Below, piece by piece: positions 9,885 to 19,204 of a stretch of 64,000 bases of DNA (within the stretch, counting starts at the first letter, position 1; every line of letters starts with the position of its first letter). A program made the position numbers and the translations under genes. The notes below the pieces were generated by a model that worked only from the letters and a program-made list of their open reading frames with translations, searched no databases and was not told where the DNA came from. The DNA comes from Streptomyces graminofaciens (lineage in GTDB: Bacteria; Actinomycetota; Actinomycetes; Streptomycetales; Streptomycetaceae). The DNA lies in NCBI RefSeq assembly GCF_030294945.1, contig NZ_AP018448.1, positions 9,582,501 through 9,646,500 of the forward strand, read 5' to 3'.

Positions 9885-9946
9885 CCTCGCCCTGAGCGGT
9901 CGTTCTCGGCCGTCGCTTTCGATAGTCGCTTTCGGTCGTCGCTCTT

Positions 9947-9986
9947 GAGCCGTGCGAGGCCCGGTTTCCAGGGCCTCGCACGGCTC
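9947..9986 (+). terminator. Strong intrinsic terminator after PAC2
   Basis: A perfect 16-base inverted repeat, GAGCCGTGCGAGGCCC with its complement, around an 8-base loop, ending 30 bases before coaE. Confidence 0.9.
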
Positions 9987-10015
9987 TGTCAGTGGCAGGG
10001 CCTAAGCTGCCGGGC

Positions 10016-10624
10016 ATGCTGAAAGTGGGCCTGACCGGTGGGATCGGTGCCGGCAAGAGTGAGGTGTCGCGGCTGCTCGTGGAGTGCGGCGCCGTACTGA
10101 TCGACGCGGACCGCATCGCGCGCGAGGTCGTCGCGCCCGGAACACCGGGGCTCGCGGCGGTCGTAGACGCCTTCGGCGACCAGGTGCTCGCGCCCGACGG
10201 CGGCCTGGACCGCCCCAAGCTGGGCTCCATCGTGTTCGCCGACCCGGAGCGTCTCGCCGCGCTGAACGCGATCGTGCACCCTCTGGTGGGCGCCCGCTCC
10301 CGAGAGCTGGAGACCGCCGCCTCGGACGACGCCGTGGTCGTCCACGACGTCCCGCTCCTCGCGGAGAACGGCCTCGCCCCGCTGTACGACCTCGTCGTCG
10401 TCGTCGACGCCGCCCCCGAGACCCAGCTCGACCGTCTCGTCCGCCTGCGCGGCATGACGGAGGAGGACGCACGCGCGCGCATGGCCGCACAGGCCACCCG
10501 CGATAAGCGCCTGGAGATCGCGGACATCGTCATCGACAACGACGTGCCCCTGGAAGACCTGCGCTCGCGGGTGCGGGAGGTATGGGCGGACCTGGTGCGC
10601 AGGACGCGGGACGCCGAGGAATAG
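10016..10624 (+). CDS. coaE: Dephospho-CoA kinase
   Basis: 202 residues. P-loop GGIGAGKS at residues 8-15, then [43 protein letters not shown] and [21 protein letters not shown], the standard CoaE signature. It phosphorylates the 3'-OH of dephospho-CoA ribose, the last step of coenzyme A synthesis. The ATG at 10016 matches the family N-terminus ([11 protein letters not shown]). A TPR gene follows after 49 bases. Confidence 0.97.
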   Translation: MLKVGLTGGIGAGKSEVSRLLVECGAVLIDADRIAREVVAPGTPGLAAVVDAFGDQVLAPDGGLDRPKLGSIVFADPERLAALNAIVHPLVGARSRELETAASDDAVVVHDVPLLAENGLAPLYDLVVVVDAAPETQLDRLVRLRGMTEEDARARMAAQATRDKRLEIADIVIDNDVPLEDLRSRVREVWADLVRRTRDAEE

Positions 10625-10673
10625 CGGGTCCCCCGGGGGCGTTGATTCCTGCCAGCAAGGGAAGGACTCAGCC

Positions 10674-11054
10674 GTGCCCGAGACCAGCGGTTCCATAGGA
10701 CGTACCCCGGAGACGCATGTCATCGACTACCGCGCCGCCGAGCGGCTGCTCGCCGCGCGCGACCCGCGGGGCGCGGTGAAGCTGCTCGACTCCGTCATCG
10801 CCGCACATCCCGAGAACACGGCGGCCCGCCTGCTGCGCGCCCGCGCCTTCTTCGCGGCGGCCCAACTGCGGCCCGCCGAGCTGGAGTTCACGATCGTCCT
10901 GGAGCGCGAGCCGGACAACGCGTTCGCGCACTTCGCCCTTGCCCGCACCTACCAGCGACAGGCCCGCCCCGAGCAGGCCAAACGCCACTTCCGGCTCGCC
11001 GCGGCGCTCGACCCGAACCCGCAGTATCTGAAGGCGGCGGCCTTCGACTCCTGA
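10674..11054 (+). CDS. Tetratricopeptide repeat protein
   Basis: 126 residues from a GTG start with GGAAGGA upstream. Two to three TPR helical hairpins cover about residues 20-115 (AERLLAARDPRGAVKLLDSVIAAHPENTAARLLRARAF, then AFAHFALARTYQRQARPEQAKRHFRLAAALDP). TPR proteins act as protein-binding scaffolds; no partner can be named. Placement right after coaE suggests co-transcription. Confidence 0.8.
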   Translation: MPETSGSIGRTPETHVIDYRAAERLLAARDPRGAVKLLDSVIAAHPENTAARLLRARAFFAAAQLRPAELEFTIVLEREPDNAFAHFALARTYQRQARPEQAKRHFRLAAALDPNPQYLKAAAFDS

Positions 11055-11076
11055 GGCGGTCGGCCGGGGCCTGTGG

Positions 11077-11340
11077 TCACGGCCGGTGCTCCGGTGGGCG
11101 GTACGGGGGGATGTCTCGGCCCGGCTGGTAATGGGGGCCCTGGTGGATGTGGCGCAGGACCATCGTGAAGTCGACGGTGACGATCAGCCACAGGACGCCG
11201 AAGACGATGGCCCAGCCGGGCTGTCCCGCCAGGGTGAAGGCGACCGTTCCGGTGATCGCCCAGATCAGGCCCCACACGCTCAGCCAGAGGCGCAGCCGAA
11301 GGGCACTGCGCGCTGTCGTCGGTTCGCTGCCTGTACGCAT
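11077..11340 (-). CDS. DUF6343 family membrane protein
   Basis: 87 residues starting MRTGSEPTTARSALRLRLW. Two membrane helices (about 15-37 and 43-62) are followed by a His/Pro-rich cytosolic tail. This is the DUF6343 pattern of streptomycetes, function unknown. The ATG at 11340 is chosen; an ATG 12 codons earlier is possible. Convergent with the TPR gene, divergent from the acyltransferase-like gene. Confidence 0.7.
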   Translation of the reverse strand: MRTGSEPTTARSALRLRLWLSVWGLIWAITGTVAFTLAGQPGWAIVFGVLWLIVTVDFTMVLRHIHQGPHYQPGRDIPPYRPPEHRP

Positions 11341-11446
11341 CCGGATCACAGCTCCTGTCCGGATCATCGCTCCTATCGGAAACGTACTCCTCGGTTCGTC
11401 CGTTCTCCACGTGGTGACCGTGAGTAGCGGAGGGGGAGAGTTCGAC

Positions 11447-12463
11447 GTGCTGCTGGATGTGTTGCGGGCGGACGAGAAGGTCGGGGAGTGGCTGAAGGGG
11501 CTGGAGAGCGGGGGCGTGTCGGGGGCGGCGGTCGACCTTCCGGCGGCCGAGCTTCCGGAGGTCGTTCTTCCTGAGGGTGATGATCTGCCCGATGTTCTGC
11601 TGGACCTGGCCGTGCCTTTCGAGGACGTCAACGACCTGGTCGCGCTGCGGGGCGCGTTGGCGGCGGACGAGGAGGCGACACTCCTGCTCGAACGGTGTGT
11701 CCGCGGGCTTGTGCGGGACATGGGGGAGGTCGGCAAGGGGCTCAGACTTCAGCAGTTCCCACGGGAGTCGGGACCGCTGGGTCGCTACTTCCACGTGTTC
11801 GTCCTGGCCGCCGCCCTGCCGTATGTGCGCGCGTACCACCGGGAGCGCGGCATTCCCGACGACATCTCGCGGCGTACGCTCGCGGATCTCGGCCGCGGCC
11901 TGGTGCTGCACCGGCAGCGGTACGGGGCCGGTGGACTGTCGGCGCCGGGCTGGTTCTCGCTGCACTTCCACGGGGAGCTGTTCCATCTGGGTCGGCTGCA
12001 GTTCCAGCGGGCTCGGCCTGGCGGGTGGGAAAGGGCCGCGCTCGCGGCGGCAGGCCTGGAGCTGGGGCCCGGTGATCCCTGCCTCGACCTGCACATCGCC
12101 GACTTCCGGGGACCGCTGACGCCGGAGGCGTGCGATCGGTCGCTCTCGCTGGCCAAGGAGTTCTTCGCGCGCCACTTCCCGGAGGAATGCTACGCGGCGG
12201 CCGGCTGCCACTCCTGGCTTCTCGATCCGCAGCTGAAGCGGTACCTGCCGGCGGACTCCAACATCGTCCGATTCCAGGAGCGGTTCCGGATCGCCTACGG
12301 GGACCGTGGGCCGGAGGACGAACTGCCGGTTCGTTTTGTGTTCGGGGACCCGGATCTGCCCGTGGAGGCGCTGCCGCGGCGGACGAGCCTCGAACGGGTC
12401 GTCGGGGATCACTTGCGGGCGGGTGGGCACTGGTACTGCGGGCATGGGTGGTTCGAGTGGTGA
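11447..12463 (+). CDS. Acyltransferase domain-containing protein (two-domain GNAT-like)
   Basis: 338 residues from a GTG at 11447, supported by GGAGGGGGAGAG just before it (GTG at 11414 is an alternative). The sequence resembles the streptomycete family annotated as acyltransferase domain-containing, with an N-terminal helical domain and a C-terminal GNAT-type domain: LDLHIADFRGPLTPEAC, then YAAAGCHSWLLDPQLKRYLP and SNIVRFQERF. The substrate is unknown. The upstream open frame is an artefact of GC bias. Confidence 0.65.
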   Translation: MLLDVLRADEKVGEWLKGLESGGVSGAAVDLPAAELPEVVLPEGDDLPDVLLDLAVPFEDVNDLVALRGALAADEEATLLLERCVRGLVRDMGEVGKGLRLQQFPRESGPLGRYFHVFVLAAALPYVRAYHRERGIPDDISRRTLADLGRGLVLHRQRYGAGGLSAPGWFSLHFHGELFHLGRLQFQRARPGGWERAALAAAGLELGPGDPCLDLHIADFRGPLTPEACDRSLSLAKEFFARHFPEECYAAAGCHSWLLDPQLKRYLPADSNIVRFQERFRIAYGDRGPEDELPVRFVFGDPDLPVEALPRRTSLERVVGDHLRAGGHWYCGHGWFEW

Positions 12464-12530
12464 CGGAGGAGCGGGGGCGGAGAAGCGGAGAGGCGGAGGG
12501 GCGAAGGTCGCGGGTCCTTCACCCTATTGA

Positions 12531-13277
12531 GTGACCGTTGTGCGGAACGGGTTCGAGTTGCCTGTCCGTTGGACGGATATGAGCATGCAGACCCGTGAGG
12601 GGCACGAGGGGACCGGGCCGGGTGCGATCACCCCGGACGGCTGCGCTGTCGAGTTGTACGAGCGGTTGTCGGTGGGCGACGAACCGGAGGTGATCGCGGC
12701 CGCCGCGCCCGAGGGGGCGCGCATTCTCGAACTGGGCAGCGGGGTGGGCCGCGTGACGCATCCGCTGATAGAGCGGGGGTTCGAGGTCACGGCGGTGGAC
12801 GAGTCGGCGGAGATGCTGGAGCGGGTGCGCGGGGCGCGCACGGTACGCGGCTCGATCGAGGAGCTGGACCTGCGCGAGAGGTTCGACGTGGTGCTGCTCG
12901 CGTCGTTCCTCGTCCACACCGGGAATGTCGAACTGCGGCGTCAGCTGCTGGACGCCTGTCTGCGGCATGTCGCCGACGGCGGCTTCGTACTGATCCAGCG
13001 CGAGGGGGAGGATTACCACACGAACGTGCCACGCGAACGGGTCGACCCCAACGGATTCACCATCCGCATAGCCTCGGTCGAACCGGTCGAGGACGGGGTG
13101 AACTCGATCCGTGCGGAGTATGTCTTCCCGGACGTCACCTGGACCCAGACCTTCAGGGCACGGCCGCTGACCGAGGAACAGTTCGAGGAGGCGCTCGGGG
13201 AAGCGGGGCTGAAGGTGGACCGGTATCTGACGGAGGACCGGACATGGGTGAAGGCGGTGCCGGTGCAGCGGTGCTGA
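12531..13277 (+). CDS. Class I SAM-dependent methyltransferase
   Basis: 248 residues with motif I ILELGSGVGRVTHPLI, acidic VTAVDESAEML, and DLRERFDVVLLASFLVH, then LRHVADGGFVLIQREGEDYH, typical of Methyltransf_25-like enzymes. Substrate unknown. GTG at 12531 is taken; an ATG at 12579 (MSMQTREG) is a shorter option. A long hairpin lies about 115 bases downstream. Confidence 0.8.
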   Translation: MTVVRNGFELPVRWTDMSMQTREGHEGTGPGAITPDGCAVELYERLSVGDEPEVIAAAAPEGARILELGSGVGRVTHPLIERGFEVTAVDESAEMLERVRGARTVRGSIEELDLRERFDVVLLASFLVHTGNVELRRQLLDACLRHVADGGFVLIQREGEDYHTNVPRERVDPNGFTIRIASVEPVEDGVNSIRAEYVFPDVTWTQTFRARPLTEEQFEEALGEAGLKVDRYLTEDRTWVKAVPVQRC

Positions 13278-13391
13278 TGAGTTCGGGGGGTATTGGCTGC
13301 TTGCCGCTCAGGCCACAGGAACGGTGGTGCGGCGTCGGGTGTGTAGGTGCTGTGGTAGCTCGGCCGGTTCGCTGCGGGTGGGTGGGGGCTT

Positions 13392-13439
13392 GCTCGCGCA
13401 GTTCCCGCGCCCCTGAAGCGGCGCGGGAACTGCGCGAGC
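13392..13439. repeat. Dispersed streptomycete palindrome, likely bidirectional terminator
   Basis: A 20-base inverted repeat (GCTCGCGCAGTTCCCGCGCC and its complement) around an 8-base loop, between two convergent genes. The core GCAGTTCCC-GCGCCCCT is a familiar dispersed intergenic element of Streptomyces chromosomes. It would terminate transcription from both sides. Confidence 0.75.
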
Positions 13440-13516
13440 GACCACGATGATCCTGTGCCCGCCCGCCAACGCACCCAGCCCACCCGAGCTCTCCCGCGCA
13501 GGAGGCGGGGCTGAAC

Positions 13517-14056
13517 TCAGGTCGGGTCCGTGTCGCCGAAGCCGCGAAGGCGTTCCAGGTCGCGGCGGTCTCGTTTGGTGGGGCGGCCCGTGCCGCGGTC
13601 GCGGATGCCGATGGGGGCCGTGGCCTCGCGGGGCGGTGGCGGCGGGCTGTTGTCGACGTAGCACTGTGAGGCAACCGGGGCTCCGACGCGCTTGCGGATC
13701 AGGCGTTTGACGACGACGATCCGCTCGTGGCCCCCGGCCTGGCGGAGGCGTACCTCGTCGCCGACGCGGACCGTGTACGCGGGCTTCACACGGACACCGT
13801 TCACCCGGACGTGACCGCCCCGGCAGGCGGTGGCACCCATGGAGCGGGTCTTGACGAGACGGACGGACCAGATCCAGCTGTCGATGCGGACCGATTCGCC
13901 GCTGGCCGCTTGGGCCGCTTGGGCCGCCTCGGCGGCGGCCACCGCTTCGGAGTCGAGGGTCGCCGTGTCGGCGTCGGTGCCTGTGCCCGTTCCGGTGTCG
14001 GCCGTCTGCTTGGCCATGCCTTCACCCATGCCTTCATCCGTGCCTTCAGAAGCCAT
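13517..14056 (-). CDS. RNA-binding S4 domain protein (Hsp15-like)
   Basis: 179 residues. After an Ala/Glu/Thr-rich N-terminus, the S4 domain runs from about residue 62: [32 protein letters not shown], then [13 protein letters not shown]. The tail includes [13 protein letters not shown] and [19 protein letters not shown], as in Hsp15-type proteins that bind stalled 50S subunits with peptidyl-tRNA. The start is uncertain: ATG 14056 (with GAGG upstream) or ATG 14018. Divergent from the uracil-DNA glycosylase gene. Confidence 0.85.
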   Translation of the reverse strand: MASEGTDEGMGEGMAKQTADTGTGTGTDADTATLDSEAVAAAEAAQAAQAASGESVRIDSWIWSVRLVKTRSMGATACRGGHVRVNGVRVKPAYTVRVGDEVRLRQAGGHERIVVVKRLIRKRVGAPVASQCYVDNSPPPPPREATAPIGIRDRGTGRPTKRDRRDLERLRGFGDTDPT

Positions 14057-14116
14057 GTCCTCGACCTTAGCCTCCCGGGGCCTGGGTCCGGCGATCACCG
14101 GTCGTACCGTGGAGGC

Positions 14117-14839
14117 ATGGATGGCGGGATCGGCCGTGGCAGCGGCGGTGGGCTGGCTGGGCTCGATGCGCGGATCAGCGAGTGCCGGGCCTGTCCTCGG
14201 CTCGTCGAGTGGCGGGAGGAGGTGGCCCGTACCAAGCGGGCCGCGTTCGCCGACCAGGAGTACTGGGGGCGGCCGGTGCCGGGGTTCGGGCCGGCCGACG
14301 CGGCGCTGCTGATCGTCGGGCTCGCACCCGCCGCGCACGGGGCGAACCGGACGGGGCGGATGTTCACCGGCGACCGCTCGGGCGACGTGCTGTACGCGGC
14401 GCTGCACGATGTCGGTCTGGCCTCGCGTGGCACCGTGGTCGACGTGGACGACGGGCTGGAGCTGTACGGCGTACGGATCACCTCGCCCGTGCACTGCGCG
14501 CCGCCCGCCAACAAGCCGACGCCCGAGGAACGCGACACGTGCCGGCCGTGGCTGGTGGGTGAGCTGGAGCTGTTGCGGCCGACGCTGCGGGCCGTGGTCG
14601 TGCTCGGTGCCTTCGGCTGGCAGGCCCTGCTGCCCGCGCTCGCCGAAGCCGGGTGGGACGTGCCCCGGCCGCGGCCCGCCTTCGCCCATGGCGCCCGTGT
14701 GCGACTCGGCGGGCTCGATCTCTTCGGCTGCTTCCACGTAAGCCAGCGCAACACCTTCACCGGTCGGCTCACCCCCACGATGCTGCGGGACGTACTGCGG
14801 ACGGCGGCGGGCACGGCGGGGCTGGACACCCTGCCGTAG
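14117..14839 (+). CDS. Uracil-DNA glycosylase, family 5 (UdgB-like)
   Basis: 240 residues. [13 protein letters not shown] near the N-terminus supplies part of the 4Fe-4S cysteine set. [20 protein letters not shown] is the active-site loop with Ala in place of the catalytic polar residue of family 4, and [15 protein letters not shown] is motif 2. [16 protein letters not shown] and CRPWL hold further cysteines. These are hallmarks of family 5 enzymes, which excise uracil and other deaminated bases in GC-rich actinobacteria and thermophiles. The start is chosen at [10 protein letters not shown]. Confidence 0.88.
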   Translation: MDGGIGRGSGGGLAGLDARISECRACPRLVEWREEVARTKRAAFADQEYWGRPVPGFGPADAALLIVGLAPAAHGANRTGRMFTGDRSGDVLYAALHDVGLASRGTVVDVDDGLELYGVRITSPVHCAPPANKPTPEERDTCRPWLVGELELLRPTLRAVVVLGAFGWQALLPALAEAGWDVPRPRPAFAHGARVRLGGLDLFGCFHVSQRNTFTGRLTPTMLRDVLRTAAGTAGLDTLP

Positions 14840-14959
14840 CGGGCCGACGGCCGTCGGCGCACCTGGCGGCGCCCGGCGCACCCGGCTGTTGCCGGCGGTG
14901 GCTCGTCGCGGCCGGAAAAGCTGGTGTCGGCGTTCCCGCGCGGCGGTTAGGGTCGCGCA

Positions 14960-15928
14960 ATGCCCCCTTACCCGGAGATCGAACCGTACGACCACGGCAT
15001 GCTCGACGTCGGGGACGGCAACCTCGTGTACTGGGAGGTGTGCGGGAATCCGCGCGGCAGGCCCGCGGTCGTGCTGCACGGTGGGCCGGGGTCCGGTGCC
15101 GGGGCCTGGTTCCGGCGGCTGTTCGACCCGGCGGCGTATCGGATCGTGCTGCTGGACCAGCGCGGGTGCGGGCGGTCCACGCCGTCGGCGAGTGCGTACG
15201 AGACCGATATGAGCGTCAACACGACCGCCCATGTGATCGCCGATCTGGAGCTGCTGCGGCGGCACCTGGGGATCGGGCGGTGGCTGGTGTGGGGCGTGTC
15301 GTGGGGGTCGGTGCTCGGGCTGCGGTACGCGCAGACGCACCCCGAGGCCGTGACCGAGCTGGTGCTCACCGGTGTCGCCACCGGCTCCGATGCCGAGGTC
15401 GCCCTGATGACCAGGGGGCTCGGACATTTCTATCCGGAGGCCTTCGAGCGGTTTGTGGCCGAGTTGGCGGAGGGGGAGCGGGACGGGGATCTGGCGGCCG
15501 CGTACAACCGGCTGATCGAGTCCCCCGACGAGGCGGTGCGGGCGCGGGCGGCGCGGGCCTGGACCGACTGGGAGACGGCCGCCGCAGCAGAGCCGCCGCG
15601 CTCTGTGCCGCGCTTCGAGGACCCCGAGTTCCGCTACTCCTTCGCCCGTACCGTCACCCACTACTGGGGCAACGGCCACTTTCTCGGGGATGCCGGGGAG
15701 GGCCACGGGGGCGTCGTCCTGCGTGACGCGCCCCTGCTCAAAGACATCCCCGGCACCCTCGTGCAGGGCACCCTGGACCCCGGCAATCTCCTCGGCATCG
15801 TGTGGCGTCTCCACCACGCCTGGCCCGGCAGCGAGCTGATTCTCGTCGACGACGTGGGACACAACGCGGGCGCGCCGGACATGGCGGCGGCGCTGGTTGC
15901 GGCGACGGACAAGTACGCGGGGCGGTGA
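14960..15928 (+). CDS. pip: Prolyl aminopeptidase
   Basis: 322 residues, alpha/beta hydrolase fold. Oxyanion motif HGGPGSG at residues 40-46, DQRGCGRSTP, nucleophile Ser114 in WGVSWGS, acid in GTLDPGN and His in VGHNAG complete the triad of S33 proline iminopeptidases. The enzyme removes N-terminal proline from peptides in the cytosol. It stands alone, convergent with the GntR gene. Confidence 0.88.
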   Translation: MPPYPEIEPYDHGMLDVGDGNLVYWEVCGNPRGRPAVVLHGGPGSGAGAWFRRLFDPAAYRIVLLDQRGCGRSTPSASAYETDMSVNTTAHVIADLELLRRHLGIGRWLVWGVSWGSVLGLRYAQTHPEAVTELVLTGVATGSDAEVALMTRGLGHFYPEAFERFVAELAEGERDGDLAAAYNRLIESPDEAVRARAARAWTDWETAAAAEPPRSVPRFEDPEFRYSFARTVTHYWGNGHFLGDAGEGHGGVVLRDAPLLKDIPGTLVQGTLDPGNLLGIVWRLHHAWPGSELILVDDVGHNAGAPDMAAALVAATDKYAGR

Positions 15929-16051
15929 CAGGCGTCCTGCGTCGGACGGCGCGGGCCGCCGCGAAGGGCCGGGCGCTGACGGCCCGAGGTGCCGCTGCGG
16001 TGGACCGAAATCACGGAGGTGCCGTGCTCCCGGCCGCTTCCGTCAGCGCGT

Positions 16052-16132
16052 CCGCCGCCCCCCGCCGTCGCCGCCCCCCGCCGTCGCCGCCCCCCGCCGT
16101 CGCCGCCCCGTGCAGTCGCCGCCCCGTGCAGG
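16052..16132. repeat. 16-bp tandem repeat between convergent genes
   Basis: About five copies of a 16-bp C/G unit (CCGCCCCCCGCCGTCG), the last two degenerate (GCCCCGTGCAG). It lies between the prolyl aminopeptidase and GntR genes. No gene is seen. Confidence 0.75.
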
Positions 16133-16155
16133 GGGGCGCCCGGCGTCATCGGTGT

Positions 16156-16830
16156 TCACGGGGTGCCGGGATCGCCGTCCTCCTCGAACAAGTGCCGCAC
16201 TGTCGAGCGGTAGTTGGTCCGCACGTGGGTGAGTGCGTGGGCGCGGGCCCGGTCCGGGTCGCCTGAGGCGATCGCCTCGTACAACTCGCGGTGTTCCACG
16301 AGCAGTTGGGGCCACTCCTCGTTGCGTCGGGTCATCCAGCGCAGACGGCCGGCGACCGGTTCCAGGGCCTCGATCAGCAGGGCGTTGCCCGCCATCGCGA
16401 CGATGCGGTCGTGGAGGCGGCTGTTGATGTCCGTGATCGCCTCCGCGTCCCCCGCCTCGGTCGCGACGGCCGCGCGGTCGAGGAGTTTCTCGACCTCGGC
16501 CAGGTCCTGCGGTGTCGCCCGTGAGGCGGCGAGTCCGGCCGCGTAGACCTCCAGCGCCTCGCGCAGTTCGAAGAGTTCCTTGACGTCGTTCGGGGTCAGG
16601 CGTCGGACGACCGTACGGCGTGGCGTCTCGAAGTGGACGAACCCCTCGGCGACCAGCGCGCGGATCGCCTCACGCACCGGGACCCGGGAGACGCCGAAGC
16701 GGTCGGCCAGCTCGCGCTCGACCAGGCGGTCGCCCGGGCGGAGGCCGCCCGAGATGATCTCCTGTCGCAGCGTGGCGAGGACGCGCTCACGGACGGCACC
16801 GAGGGGTTCGATCTTCGTCGGGGAGCTCAT
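16156..16830 (-). CDS. GntR family regulator (FadR/FCD subfamily)
   Basis: 224 residues. The N-terminal winged helix (residues 8-78) includes LRPGDRLVERELADRFGVSRVPVREAIRAL. The C-terminal all-helical FCD ligand domain includes ELREALEVYAAGLAA, DINSRLHDRIVAMAGN and HRELYEAIASGDPDRARA, with the metal/ligand His pattern. It is divergent from an NCS1 transporter and a racemase, and a perfect palindrome sits between them. It therefore probably represses the hydantoin/allantoin module and is released by a pathway metabolite (inference). Confidence 0.9.
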   Translation of the reverse strand: MSSPTKIEPLGAVRERVLATLRQEIISGGLRPGDRLVERELADRFGVSRVPVREAIRALVAEGFVHFETPRRTVVRRLTPNDVKELFELREALEVYAAGLAASRATPQDLAEVEKLLDRAAVATEAGDAEAITDINSRLHDRIVAMAGNALLIEALEPVAGRLRWMTRRNEEWPQLLVEHRELYEAIASGDPDRARAHALTHVRTNYRSTVRHLFEEDGDPGTP

Positions 16831-16938
16831 GGGGTCATCTTCCTCATGAGGCCATCTTCGCCGACCCGGGGGGTGTTTTACGGAGCGTTAACAGATGCGA
16901 CATCGGTCAGAACGCTTGACGGAGGGACCATGACCGCA

Positions 16939-16954
16939 GTTTGGTATACCAAAC
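16939..16954. promoter_or_regulatory. Probable GntR operator palindrome
   Basis: GTTTGGTATACCAAAC is a perfect 16-bp palindrome. Its core TTGGTATACCAA is the type of site bound by FadR/FCD-subfamily GntR regulators. It lies 108 bases upstream of the gntR start and 46 upstream of the transporter start, so one site could control both. TATACC occurs on both strands and could serve as a -10 element, so a bound repressor would block polymerase. Confidence 0.75.
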
Positions 16955-17000
16955 GGCTGCAGTCCTCCACCCCCCGTCCCCCGTCGTCCCTGGAGGCCCC

Positions 17001-18485
17001 GTGTCCCTCGCCGACCGTGCCGAAGTCATCGGCACAGCAGCGTTCGTCCCCGATCCCCGGCTCACCAACGAAGACCTCGCCCCCGCCGGGAAGCGGAACT
17101 GGAAGGTCTTCGACCTCTTCGCGATGTGGATGTCCGACGTCCACAACCTCGGCAACTACACCTTCGCGGCCGGCCTGCTGGTCCTCGGCATGAACGTCTG
17201 GCAGGTCTTCACGTCCCTGCTCGTCGGCTTTGTGATCATCTACATCGGCATGAACTGGATGGGAAAGATCGGTCAGCGCCACGGCGTGCCCTTCCCCGTC
17301 GTCAGCCGCATCAGCTTCGGCGTCTGGGGCGCGAACATCCCGGCGCTGATCAGAGCCGTGATCGCCATCATGTGGTACGGCATCCAGACCTACCTGGCCT
17401 CGGTCGCGGTCAATGTGATGCTGCTGGCGGCCTGGCCGGGCCTTGAGTCCTGGACGCACCACTCGTTCCTCGGGCTGGACGCGCTCGGCTGGGTCTCCTT
17501 CGTCTCACTGTGGCTGATCCAGGCGCTGATCATCAGCCAGGGCATGGAGTCGGTGCGCAAGTTCCAGGACTTCTGCGGCCCGGCGATCTGGCTGGTCATG
17601 ATCGCGCTGGCCCTCTGGGTCCTGGCCAAGGCCGGCTGGTCCATCTCGCTCACGACCACCCCGCACCCGGTCTCCGTCGGCGAGCAGTGGCGGCAGTGGT
17701 TCGGCGCGATCGGCCTGATCCTCGCGACGTACGGCACGCTGATGCTGAACTTCTGCGACTTCTCCCGCTTCGCGCCCGACTACAAGACCGTCCGGCGCGG
17801 CAACTTCTGGGGCCTGCCCATCAACTCGACGGCGTTCGTCGTCGTGTCCGTGATCGTCACCGCGGGCTCGCTGGAGGTGTGGGGCGAGGCCATCACCGAC
17901 CCGGCGGAGCTCGTCGCCAAGGTCGGCAACACCTGGGTGATGGTGCTGGGCGCGCTGACCTTCGCCATCGCCACCATGGGTGTCAACATCGTCGCCAACT
18001 TCGTCTCACCGGCGTACGACCTCGCTAACGTCTGGCCGCAGAAGATCACCTTCAAGGTCGGCGGCATGATCAGCACGGTCGCCGCCCTGGTCGTGACCCC
18101 GTGGAACCTCTTCTCCAACCCCACGGTCGTCAACTACTTCCTCGGCGGCCTCGGCGCCTTCCTCGGCCCGCTCTTCGGCGTGATCATGCTCGACTACTTC
18201 TGGGTCAAGCGCGGCCGTATCGACGTCGACGAACTCTTCGACGCCGAGCCCGGCTCCCGCTACTACTACCGCAAGGGCGTCAACCCCAAGGCACTGTGGG
18301 CGTTCCTGCCCGCGGCCGCCGTCTCCGCGGTGCTCGCCCTGGTGAAGGACTTCAGCGCGGTCGCCCCGTACTCCTGGTTCATCGGTACGGCGCTCGCGGC
18401 CGGGCTGTACGCGGTGCTGTGCCGCTCCGAGCGCGCGGCCGTCGTGGAGACCGCTTCCGAGCCGACTGTCGCTGTGGAGGGCTGA
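17001..18485 (+). CDS. NCS1 family nucleobase/hydantoin/allantoin transporter
   Basis: 494 residues with about 12 membrane helices. NCS1 features: RNWKVFDLFAMWMSDVHNLGNYTFAAGL in the first helix region, PFPVVSRISFGVWGANIPALIRAV, and NFCDFSRFAPD in the sixth. These secondary transporters import purines, cytosine, allantoin or hydantoins with a cation. The GTG at 17001 with TGGAGG upstream gives the normal N-terminus; the longer frame would begin inside the operator. The racemase downstream starts 5 bases after the stop. Confidence 0.88.
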   Translation: MSLADRAEVIGTAAFVPDPRLTNEDLAPAGKRNWKVFDLFAMWMSDVHNLGNYTFAAGLLVLGMNVWQVFTSLLVGFVIIYIGMNWMGKIGQRHGVPFPVVSRISFGVWGANIPALIRAVIAIMWYGIQTYLASVAVNVMLLAAWPGLESWTHHSFLGLDALGWVSFVSLWLIQALIISQGMESVRKFQDFCGPAIWLVMIALALWVLAKAGWSISLTTTPHPVSVGEQWRQWFGAIGLILATYGTLMLNFCDFSRFAPDYKTVRRGNFWGLPINSTAFVVVSVIVTAGSLEVWGEAITDPAELVAKVGNTWVMVLGALTFAIATMGVNIVANFVSPAYDLANVWPQKITFKVGGMISTVAALVVTPWNLFSNPTVVNYFLGGLGAFLGPLFGVIMLDYFWVKRGRIDVDELFDAEPGSRYYYRKGVNPKALWAFLPAAAVSAVLALVKDFSAVAPYSWFIGTALAAGLYAVLCRSERAAVVETASEPTVAVEG

Positions 18486-18490
18486 GAAAC

Positions 18491-19204
18491 GTGCGGATCG
18501 TCGTCACCAACTGCAACACCACGCAGGAGATGACCGAGGAGATCGTACGAGGTGCCCGGGCCGCGGCAGGCCCGGGCACCACCGTGACCGGGCTCACCCC
18601 GGCCTGGGGACCGGAGTCCGCGGAGGGCTGGCTCGACAGCTACCTCTCCGCCGCCGCCGTCCTCGACACCCTGCGGACGTACGAGGAGCCGTACGACGCC
18701 GTGGTCATGGCCGGGTTCGGGGAGCACGGGCGCGAGGGCGCGCGGGAGTTGGTGGAGGTGCCGGTCGTCGACATCACCGAGGCCGCCGCGCACCTCGCGT
18801 GCATGCTCGGGCGGCGCTACGGCGTCGTCACCACGTTGGACCGGACGTGCGGGCAGATCGAGGACAGCCTGGACACCGCCGGTGTGGGCCGCAACTGTGT
18901 CGCCGTCGTCGGCACGGGCCTCGGCGTGCTCGAACTCGGCGACTCCGCCCGCACCGAGGAGGCCTTCGTACGCGCCGCCGAGCGGGCGCGGGACGCGGGC
19001 GCCGAGGTGCTGGTGCTCGGCTGCGCCGGGATGACCGGGTTGCAGCGGGCGGTGGGGGAGAAGCTGGGGCTGCCCGTCGTCGATGGCGTGGGCGCGGCCG
19101 TGAAGCTCGCCGAGTCGTTGGTGTCGCTGGGGCTGACGACCAGCCGGGCGGGGAGCTATGCGAAGCCGCTGCCGAAGAGGAGGGAGTGGGGGGAGGGTTC
19201 GTAG
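18491..19204 (+). CDS. Hydantoin/allantoin racemase (Asp/Glu racemase superfamily)
   Basis: 237 residues from a GTG. VTNCNTTQEMTEEI near the N-terminus and LVLGCAGMTGL near the C-terminus hold the two active-site cysteines typical of hydantoin racemases (HyuA/AllR type). Enzymes of the family interconvert enantiomers of 5-substituted hydantoins or allantoin. Tight spacing after the NCS1 gene suggests one operon for uptake and racemisation. No hydantoinase or allantoinase is nearby. Confidence 0.82.
   Translation: MRIVVTNCNTTQEMTEEIVRGARAAAGPGTTVTGLTPAWGPESAEGWLDSYLSAAAVLDTLRTYEEPYDAVVMAGFGEHGREGARELVEVPVVDITEAAAHLACMLGRRYGVVTTLDRTCGQIEDSLDTAGVGRNCVAVVGTGLGVLELGDSARTEEAFVRAAERARDAGAEVLVLGCAGMTGLQRAVGEKLGLPVVDGVGAAVKLAESLVSLGLTTSRAGSYAKPLPKRREWGEGS

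Noticed and set aside
11147..11446. Longer N-terminus for the acyltransferase-like gene
   Set aside because: It would run through the divergent DUF6343 gene and reads as non-protein; a good ribosome-binding site sits before GTG 11447.
13517..15862. Extension of the S4 gene to 781 residues
   Set aside because: The extra part is antisense to the uracil-DNA glycosylase and prolyl aminopeptidase genes and has no sensible protein sequence.
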